Shown piece by piece: positions 35,217-41,041 of a stretch of 41,041 bases of DNA; within the stretch, counting starts at the first letter, position 1; each line of letters starts with the position of its first letter. The notes under the pieces were generated by a model, which saw only the letters and a program-made list of their open reading frames with translations, did no database searches and was not told the origin of the DNA. The position numbers were made by a program, and so were the translations under genes. Source of the stretch: Proluteimonas flavola (GTDB lineage: Bacteria > Pseudomonadota > Gammaproteobacteria > Xanthomonadales > Xanthomonadaceae); the NCBI RefSeq assembly GCF_021191705.1, contig NZ_JAIWPU010000056.1, positions 1 through 41,041 of the forward strand, given 5' to 3'.

Positions 35217-38200
35217 GGCCGCTGACGACAGGCGTCTCGGCTTCGAGCCGCTCGAGTTCGTGCGCCAGCGCTTCCGGCGAACGGGTGAACGGTGCGAGCA
35301 ACGCATAGAACGCCGGCACGACGAACAACGACAGCAGGGTCGAGAACGCCACGCCGAAGATGATCACCACGCCGATCGTCGCCCGGCTGGCCGAACCCGG
35401 CCCGCCGGCCACGACCAGCGGGATCGCACCCATGATCGTCGCCGCCGAGGTCATCAGGATCGGGCGCAGGCGTACCGCCGAGGCTTCGGCGATCGCTTCG
35501 CGCACGTTGCGGCCGTCGTCGCGCAACTGGTTGGCGAACTCGACGATCAGGATGCCGTTCTTCGCCGCCAGCCCGATCAGCATCACGATGCCGATCTGGC
35601 TGAAGAGATTCAGCGTGCCCCCCGTCGCCCACAGGCCAAGCAACGCGCCGAGCACCGCCAGCGGCACGGTCAGCATGATCGACAGCGGATGGACGAAGCT
35701 CTCGAACTGCGCGGCCAGCACCAGATAGACGATCAGCAGCGCCATCGCGAAGGTCAGCAGCACCGCGCCGCCGGCTTCCTGGAATTCGCGGCTCTCGCCC
35801 TTCCAGTCGACCTGCGCATAGTCAGGCAGTTCCTCGGCGGCGACCTCGTTGGTCCACGCGATCGCCTCGCTCATCGTGTAGCCCGGCGCGAGGCCGGCGG
35901 CGATGGTGATCGCACGCAGACGGTTGAAGCGGTTGAAGCTGCCGGGCTCGGCGATCTCGCTGAGCGTCACCAGGTTCGACAGCGGCACCAGCGTGTCGTC
36001 GCGGCCACGCACGAAGGTGCCGGTGAGATCGGACGGCGACATGCGGCGGTCGCGGTCGGCCTGCAGCAGCACGTCGTATTCCTCGCCGCGGTCGACGAAG
36101 GTCGTGACCTGGCGCTGGCCCATCATCGTTTCCAGCGTGCGGCCGATCTCCTGTACCGACACGCCGAGGTCGGCCGCGCGCGCGCGGTCGATGTCGACGC
36201 GCATCTGCGGACGCGTTTCCTTGTAGTCGGAGTCCGGATCCTGGATGCCCGGGTTCTCGCGCATGCGTGCCAGCATGCGGTCGCGCCACTGCGCGATCTC
36301 CGCATAGTCCGGACCGCCGAGCACCAGCTGGTAACGCTGGCCGCGCCCCCCGACCAGACCGCCGGGCACGTTGGCACGCGCCTGCACGCCCGGCAGTTCG
36401 GCCAGCTGTCCGCGCAGCTGTTCGACGACGGACGCCGTGCTGACATCGCGCTGGCGCCAGTCCTGCAGGAACACCACGATCTGTCCGGTGTGCATGTCCT
36501 CGCTGCCGCCCCAGCCGCGCGGCACGCGCGAGTTGGCGCGTTCGATCGGCTGGTCCTCGCCGACCAGCGGCGCGAAGATCCGCTCGACCTGCTGCATCTG
36601 CGCCACCGTGTAGTCGTAGCCCGCGCCTTCCGGGCCGTCGACGCCGATGAAGAAGCGGCCGCGGTCCTCGGCCGGCGACAGTTCGCTGGGCACGCGCCAG
36701 TACAGCAGCACCGCCGCCACGGCGCAGACCGCCATCGCGCCCACCACCAACAGCAACAGGCGACCGCCCGACAGCGCGACGAGGCCGCCGACGCGCCGCC
36801 CGTAGCCATCGGACAGGCGCGTGAGCTGCCGGTTGCTCCACGCGTTGAAGCCGGTTTTCTTGTGGCTCTGCGGACGCACGAGCTTGGAGCACATCATCGG
36901 CGTCAGCGTCAGCGCGATGAACGCCGACAGCGCGACCGCGCCGGCCAGCGCCACCGACAGTTCGCGGAACAGGCGGCCCGAGTTGCCTTCCATGAAACCG
37001 ACCGGCAGGAACACCGCGACCAGTACGGCGGTGGTCGCGATCACCGCGAACGCGACCTGCGCGGTGCCGCGCTTGGCCGCGACCAGTGGCGGCTCGCCGA
37101 GATCGGCGCGTCGCTGCACGTTCTCCAGCACGATGATCGCGTCGTCGACGACGAGACCGATACACAGCACCAGGGCGAGCAGGGTCAGCAGGTTGATCGA
37201 GAACCCGAACGCGTACAGCGCGATGAACGCTGCGACCAGACACACCGGCACCGTGATCGCGGGAATCAGCGCCGCGCGCAGGCTGCCGAGGAACAGCCAG
37301 ATGACGACGAACACCAGGCCCATCGCTTCGGCCAGCGTCCAGTACACGCGGCTGATCGCCGCATCGATGAAGACCGTGTTGTCGGCGGCGACGAAGATCT
37401 CGGTGCCTTCGGGCAGGGTCTGCTGGATACGCTCGGCCTCGGCGCGCGCGGCGTGGGCCACGTCCAGCGCGTTGGCGATCGAGGTGCGCACGATGCCGAG
37501 ACCGACGTTGGGCACCGAGTTGCTGCGCATGTAGGAGCGGCGCTCGGCCGTGCCCAGTTCGATCCGGGCCACGTCGCCCATGCGGATCACGTAGCCGTCG
37601 TCGCCGCGGCGCAGCGGAATCGTCGCGAACTGTTCGGGCTCGCGGTAGCCGCGTTCCACGCGCAGGGTGAAATCGCGCGTCTCCGACTCGATGCGGCCGG
37701 CCGGCAGTTCGACGTTCTCGTTGCGCAGCGCGGTTTCGACATCGTTGGCGGTGATGCCGCGCGCGGCCATCGAATCGCGGTCGAGCCAGATGCGCATCGA
37801 ATAGCGCTGCGCGCCGCTGAGCTGCACGCGGGCCACGCCGTCGAGCGAGGACAGGCGGTCGATCACGTAGCGGTCGGCGTAGTCGCTCAGCTCCATGGTG
37901 TCCATCACCGTGGAGCGCATGTTGAGCCACATGATCGGATCGGCGTCGGCCTCGACCTTGGAGATCTCCGGCGGGTCGGCCTCGATCGGCATGCGGTCCA
38001 TGACCCGGCTGATCGCGTCGCGCACGTCGTTGGCCGCCGCTTCGATGTCGCGGCTGAGATTGAATTCGATGGTGACGTCGGAACGGCCGTTGCGGCTGCG
38101 CGATTCGATCGTGCGAATGCCTTCGATGCCGGCCAGCGCGTCCTCGAGGATCTGGGTGATGCGGGTTTCGACAACGGCGGCCGAGGCGCCGGGATAGCTC

Positions 38201-38346
38201 ACGTCGACGGATACGATCGGCGGATCGACGTTCGGCAGTTCGCGCACCGTCAGGCGCATGAACGCCATCAGGCCCAGCACGACCAGCAGCAGGCTGATGA
38301 CGGCCGCGAAGACCGGCCGCTTGATCGAGAGATCGGACAGCTTCAC
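35209..38346 (-). CDS. RND-family multidrug efflux transporter
   Basis: A 1045-residue inner-membrane HAE1-type proton/drug antiporter. The N-terminus LSDLSIKRPVFAAVISLLLVVLGL is typical. The proton-relay pair in TM4 is GLVVDDAIIVLENVQRR. The second half repeats the pattern (GLAAKNGILIVEFANQLRDDG), and large periplasmic loops lie at about 35-335 and 560-865. The start is a GTG at 38344-38346 overlapping the adaptor stop as GTGA. With the adaptor and an outer-membrane channel encoded elsewhere it would form a tripartite pump; no outer-membrane gene is in the window. Confidence 0.96.
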   Translation of the reverse strand: MKLSDLSIKRPVFAAVISLLLVVLGLMAFMRLTVRELPNVDPPIVSVDVSYPGASAAVVETRITQILEDALAGIEGIRTIESRSRNGRSDVTIEFNLSRDIEAAANDVRDAISRVMDRMPIEADPPEISKVEADADPIMWLNMRSTVMDTMELSDYADRYVIDRLSSLDGVARVQLSGAQRYSMRIWLDRDSMAARGITANDVETALRNENVELPAGRIESETRDFTLRVERGYREPEQFATIPLRRGDDGYVIRMGDVARIELGTAERRSYMRSNSVPNVGLGIVRTSIANALDVAHAARAEAERIQQTLPEGTEIFVAADNTVFIDAAISRVYWTLAEAMGLVFVVIWLFLGSLRAALIPAITVPVCLVAAFIALYAFGFSINLLTLLALVLCIGLVVDDAIIVLENVQRRADLGEPPLVAAKRGTAQVAFAVIATTAVLVAVFLPVGFMEGNSGRLFRELSVALAGAVALSAFIALTLTPMMCSKLVRPQSHKKTGFNAWSNRQLTRLSDGYGRRVGGLVALSGGRLLLLVVGAMAVCAVAAVLLYWRVPSELSPAEDRGRFFIGVDGPEGAGYDYTVAQMQQVERIFAPLVGEDQPIERANSRVPRGWGGSEDMHTGQIVVFLQDWRQRDVSTASVVEQLRGQLAELPGVQARANVPGGLVGGRGQRYQLVLGGPDYAEIAQWRDRMLARMRENPGIQDPDSDYKETRPQMRVDIDRARAADLGVSVQEIGRTLETMMGQRQVTTFVDRGEEYDVLLQADRDRRMSPSDLTGTFVRGRDDTLVPLSNLVTLSEIAEPGSFNRFNRLRAITIAAGLAPGYTMSEAIAWTNEVAAEELPDYAQVDWKGESREFQEAGGAVLLTFAMALLIVYLVLAAQFESFVHPLSIMLTVPLAVLGALLGLWATGGTLNLFSQIGIVMLIGLAAKNGILIVEFANQLRDDGRNVREAIAEASAVRLRPILMTSAATIMGAIPLVVAGGPGSASRATIGVVIIFGVAFSTLLSLFVVPAFYALLAPFTRSPEALAHELERLEAETPVVSGHA

Positions 38347-39452
38347 CGGGCGTCACCCGCCGGTGCGGCCTCGTCGGCCTGCTGCGCCTTCGCTTCCTGC
38401 ACCGTGCCTTCGGTGATGCGCATGCCCGGGCGCAACTTGCCGGTGCCGTCGACGACGACGCGGGCGCCGGGCTCGATGCCCTCGAGGATCTCGACCAGGC
38501 CCTCGGCGCGCACACCGACCGTCACCGGTGCCTGCTCGACGGTCTCGTCCTCGCGCACGCGGTAGACGAAGGTGTCGCGGCCGACCTGGATCACTGCGAT
38601 CTCCGGGATCATCAGTGCCTCCCGCGCCTGCTCCTGCAGGCGCACCTGCACCAGCATGCCGGGCCGCAGGCTGCGGTCGGCGTTGTCGAAGGCGCCGCGC
38701 ACGATGACCGCACGCGACTGCGGATCGATGCGCGCATCGACCGTCTGCACCACCCCCTCGAAATCGCGGCCGGGCACCGCGGCGACGCGGCCGAAGACGC
38801 GCTGGCCGTTCGCCACGCGCGCCAGTTGGGTCTCCGGCACCGGGAAATCGACATAGACCGAACCGATGTCGTCGAGCGTGGCGATCGGCGTGCCCGGCGT
38901 GACCAGCGCGCCCGGGCTGACCTGGCGCAGGCCGAGCACGCCGGCGAACGGTGCACGGATGGTGCGGTCGCTGATGTTGGCCCGCATCTCGGCGACGTTG
39001 GCGCGCGCCGAGTCGCGGTTCGCGCGCAGGGTGTCGACCGATGCGCGCGAGATCAGCAGGGTGTCGACCAGTTCGGTGCCGCGCCGGTACTGGCTGTCGG
39101 CATCGATCGCCGCCGCCTCAGCCGCCTGCAGCGTCGCCTGCTGCTGGTTGCCGCTGAGCGTGACCAGCACCGTACCCGCCGCGACCTCGTCGCCGCTCTC
39201 GAACTGCACGCGCTGCACCACTTCGCTGACCTTGGAGGTCACGGTGATCGACTCGCGCGCATTCACCGTGCCCAGTGCGGTCACGCTGTCGTTCCACTGC
39301 CTGGGCTGTACGACGGTCGTCGTCACCGGCACGGGGGCGCTGGCGGCCGGCCCGGACGGGCCTTCGGCACCACCACCGCAGGCGGCCAGGGCGAGGAGGG
39401 CGACGATGCCGAAGGCCCGCGATACGGGACGGACGGGGACATGCTGGGACAA
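38343..39452 (-). CDS. RND efflux membrane-fusion (periplasmic adaptor) lipoprotein
   Basis: An adaptor of about 369 residues. A lipoprotein signal ends in LLALAAC-GGG, so it is anchored in the inner membrane. The lipoyl halves (VTALGTVNARESITVTSKV and AGTVLVTLSG; RAPFAGVLGLRQVSPGALVTPGTPIATL) flank a helical hairpin rich in Ala/Arg, then come beta-barrel and proximal domains. No good ATG fits: a TTG at 39450-39452 with GCAGG 7 nt before gives a normal signal peptide, whereas the far upstream ATG (39554) would add 34 residues and bury the signal. The start is therefore tentative. Its stop overlaps the pump start by GTGA. Confidence 0.9.
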   Translation of the reverse strand: MSQHVPVRPVSRAFGIVALLALAACGGGAEGPSGPAASAPVPVTTTVVQPRQWNDSVTALGTVNARESITVTSKVSEVVQRVQFESGDEVAAGTVLVTLSGNQQQATLQAAEAAAIDADSQYRRGTELVDTLLISRASVDTLRANRDSARANVAEMRANISDRTIRAPFAGVLGLRQVSPGALVTPGTPIATLDDIGSVYVDFPVPETQLARVANGQRVFGRVAAVPGRDFEGVVQTVDARIDPQSRAVIVRGAFDNADRSLRPGMLVQVRLQEQAREALMIPEIAVIQVGRDTFVYRVREDETVEQAPVTVGVRAEGLVEILEGIEPGARVVVDGTGKLRPGMRITEGTVQEAKAQQADEAAPAGDAR

Positions 39453-39625
39453 GGGACGGCCTGCGGAGACGGAAAAACCGCCCGATCTTACCCGCTGCTC
39501 CGTGACGTTCCCCGTGCCATCGGATGGGCATGAAAAAACAGCGTTCCACGTCAACCGCTGGCGGCCTCGCGCGTTATGGCCCAGTCTGGTCCGACCGCGC
39601 CCAGCGCCCGTGTCGAGGCACCCCC

Positions 39626-40585
39626 ATGGCCCTGTACGACAACATCCTCCAGACCATCGGCAATACGCCGGTTGTGCGCCTGCACCGCATCGCGCCGCCG
39701 AACGTGGAACTCTACGCCAAGGTCGAATCCTTCAACCCCGGCGGCTCGGTCAAGGACCGCCTGGCGCTGGCGATCATTCTCGACGCCGAACAGCGCGGCC
39801 TGCTCAAGCCCGGCGACACCGTCGTCGAGGCCACATCGGGCAATACCGGCGTGGCGCTGGCGATGGTCTGCGCGGCGCGCGGCTACAAGTTCGTCGCGAC
39901 GATGGTCGAGACCTTCTCGATCGAACGCCGCAAGCTGATGCGCGCCTACGGCGCCAAGGTCATCCTCACCCCAGCTGCCGAACGCGGCAGCGGCATGGTG
40001 CGCAAGGCGAAGGAACTGGCCGGGCAGCACGGCTGGTTCTGGGCCAGCCAGTTCGAGAATCCCGCCAATCCCGCCTACCACCGGCAGACCACGGCGGCCG
40101 AGATCTTGCGCGATTTCGCCGGCCGCCGGCTCGATCATTTCGTCACCGGCTGGGGCACCGGCGGCACGCTGACCGGCGTGGGCGAAGTGCTGAAGGTCGC
40201 GCGCCCCGAAGTGAAGGTCACCGCCTGCGAACCGGCCGGCGCCGCGTTGCTGCAGGGCAAGGACTGGGCGCCGCACAAGATCCAGGGCTGGACCCCGGAC
40301 TTCGTGCCGACCGTGCTCAACCGCGACATCGCCGCGCAGGTGATTTCGATCGACGACGGTCTGGCGATCGAGACCGCGCGCCGGCTCGCGGCCGAAGAAG
40401 GCATCTTCGTCGGCATCTCCGCCGGCGCCACCGCCGCGGCCGCGCTGGAAGTGGCGAAGACCGCGAAGGACGGCGACGTGATCCTGACGATGCTGCCCGA
40501 CACCGGCGAGCGTTACTTCTCCACCCCGCTGTTCGCCGACGTCAACGAAGGCTCGGACGACGACTGGCTGGCGGGCCTGCCCTGA
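39626..40585 (+). CDS. cysK: Cysteine synthase (O-acetylserine sulfhydrylase)
   Basis: A 319-residue fold-type II PLP enzyme that makes cysteine from O-acetylserine and sulfide. Seen: TIGNTPVVRLHRI, the PLP lysine in FNPGGSVKDR (Lys43), EATSGNTGVALAM, NPANPAYH, GWGTGGTLTGVGEVL, GISAGATAAAAL and LPDTGERYFSTPLF. The sequence is of the CysK type. The ATG at 39626 is preferred over in-frame codons further upstream, whose translation is not family-like. The last 13 codons and the following repeat are copied again 253 bp downstream. Confidence 0.94.
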   Translation: MALYDNILQTIGNTPVVRLHRIAPPNVELYAKVESFNPGGSVKDRLALAIILDAEQRGLLKPGDTVVEATSGNTGVALAMVCAARGYKFVATMVETFSIERRKLMRAYGAKVILTPAAERGSGMVRKAKELAGQHGWFWASQFENPANPAYHRQTTAAEILRDFAGRRLDHFVTGWGTGGTLTGVGEVLKVARPEVKVTACEPAGAALLQGKDWAPHKIQGWTPDFVPTVLNRDIAAQVISIDDGLAIETARRLAAEEGIFVGISAGATAAAALEVAKTAKDGDVILTMLPDTGERYFSTPLFADVNEGSDDDWLAGLP

Positions 40586-40669
40586 GGGGCGGAGACATCG
40601 GCAGGCATGTGGGAGCGGCCTTGGCCGCGATGGGGCGTTGCCGGGAAAGCCCTCGCGCGCAAGCGCGCT
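40544..40669. repeat. Direct repeat, copy 1: cysK 3' end plus REP element
   Basis: This 126-bp unit begins in the last codons of cysK (NEGSDDDWLAGLP and stop), continues through GGCGGAGACATCGGCAGG and ends inside the REP palindrome. A near-identical copy lies at 40797-40922, offset 253 bp, with only a handful of differences. Confidence 0.85.
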
Positions 40670-40675
40670 CCCACA
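40608..40675. repeat. REP-like palindrome after cysK
   Basis: TGTGGGAGCGGCC...GCGAT at the left and CGCGCGCAAGCGCGCTCCCACA at the right belong to the same family as 32005-32074. The outer 10 bp of the arms pair exactly while the inner parts use two different variants (GGCCTTGGCCGCG against CGCGCAAGCGCG). This suggests a hybrid of two repeat types. Confidence 0.8.
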
Positions 40676-40739
40676 CCACACCATCCCTGGAGGAGCGCCA
40701 CGGCCGCCGGGAACGCCGCATGCCGGCGATGGCCCGCGC

Positions 40740-40808
40740 CTACCGGCCGAACCAGATCGCCAGGCCGCCGCCGACGACCACCAGCGCGAACCCCCAAACG
40801 AAGGCTCC
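40740..40808 (-). pseudogene. C-terminal fragment of a small membrane protein
   Basis: Read on the minus strand, a frame ends with GAFVWGFALVVVGGGLAIWFGR and a TAG stop at 40740-40742: a clean transmembrane helix with a basic end, quite unlike repeat-derived sequence. Upstream of about 40797 the frame runs into the second cysK-tail/REP copy and translates that repeat instead. This looks like the 3' end of a real membrane gene whose 5' part was replaced. An intact gene with an unusual N-terminus, starting at 40970, is possible but unlikely. Confidence 0.5.
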
Positions 40809-40922
40809 GACGACGACTGGCTGGCCGGTCTGCCCTGACGGGCGGAGACATCGGCAGGTATGTGGGAGCGGCCTTGGCCGCGATGGGGCGTTGCCGGGAA
40901 AGCCTTCGCGCGCAAGCGCGCT
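40797..40922. repeat. Direct repeat, copy 2: cysK tail plus REP element
   Basis: This repeats 40544-40669, including the codons for EGSDDDWLAGLP and the TGA stop, but with no gene in front. Differences are mostly silent-type changes (for example CTGGCCGGT for CTGGCGGGC), so the copy is not brand-new. The REP palindrome (40861-40927) lacks the last bases of the right arm. It overlaps the 5' side of the membrane-protein fragment on the other strand. Confidence 0.85.
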
Positions 40923-40927
40923 TGTGT
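40861..40927. repeat. REP-like palindrome, third copy (right arm degraded)
   Basis: TGTGGGAGCGGCCTTGGCCG starts a copy of the repeat at 40608-40675, but the right arm ends CGCGCTTGTGT instead of CGCGCTCCCACA. A further lone half-arm (GTGTGGGAGCC) occurs near 40997. From 40930 to the window end I see no gene. Confidence 0.7.
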
Positions 40928-41041
40928 CTGCCTCGATAGGTAGTCTTAGGTGGAGAGCGATGTGCGGCACGCCGACGGCGCGCAGTGTCCGAGCACGTGT
41001 GGGAGCCGGGGCGGCCGCACATCGACCTCGTTCCCAAGCCC

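Noticed and set aside
35203..38565. Very long open frame (1120 codons) on the plus strand opposite the RND pump.
   Set aside because: It is a GC-rich shadow. Its translation is dominated by His/Arg/Gln/Asp without any domain, whereas the minus strand encodes a full-length RND transporter with all motifs.

Overview
The window is very GC-rich, densely coded DNA that looks like a gammaproteobacterium of the Xanthomonadaceae (Lysobacter/Luteimonas type). This is inferred from the thiS-thiG-trmB core segment, the GDSL autotransporter, the two-gene RND pump, and the dispersed palindromic repeats built on TGTGGGAGCGCGC...GCGCGCTCCCACA. No database search was possible, so the taxonomic label is inference.

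The window falls into two parts that meet at a tRNA-Gly(CCC) gene (22330-22403, minus). Left of its 3' end (about 1-22.3 kb) everything looks accessory and probably belongs to an integrated genomic island whose other end lies beyond position 1. It holds, from the junction leftward: a P4-type tyrosine integrase with an unusual C-terminal extension; an ABC exporter with a shortened C-terminus beside apparently decayed DNA; a LysR regulator divergent from an MFS transporter; a tightly overlapping operon (IclR regulator, M24 metallohydrolase, DUF1445/D-glutamate-cyclase-family protein, four Pot-type ABC transporter subunits, then a MetC-like PLP lyase); a four-gene operon of mostly unknown proteins with a possible PARP-like fold and an SH3 protein; a stand-alone TIR-like nucleotide-binding protein converging on it; a proline iminopeptidase; and an SbnA-like PLP enzyme without its usual SbnB partner.

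Right of the tRNA (22.4-41 kb) the content is ordinary chromosome: an EstA-like autotransporter esterase, thiS/thiG (thiazole synthesis), trmB, an SLC13/TrkA-C permease, a Rieske protein, a small membrane protein, an FAH-family hydrolase, mscL, an M28 peptidase, an AGCS symporter with a SpoU methyltransferase, an RND efflux pump with its adaptor and a GNAT enzyme, and cysteine synthase. Palindromic repeats lie between genes. The end of the cysteine synthase gene and its repeat are duplicated about 253 bp downstream, beside the tail of a small membrane protein.

The best candidates for something undescribed are the 3975-6877 operon facing the TIR-like gene (possibly an NAD/ADP-ribose-linked conflict module) and the 7081-15127 uptake-and-degradation operon, whose substrate cannot be read from the sequence. 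Both assignments are inference. Several starts are non-ATG (TTG at 8262 and possibly 39452; GTG at 5798, 34536 and 38346), chosen by Shine-Dalgarno position or by 4-nt overlaps with the upstream stop.
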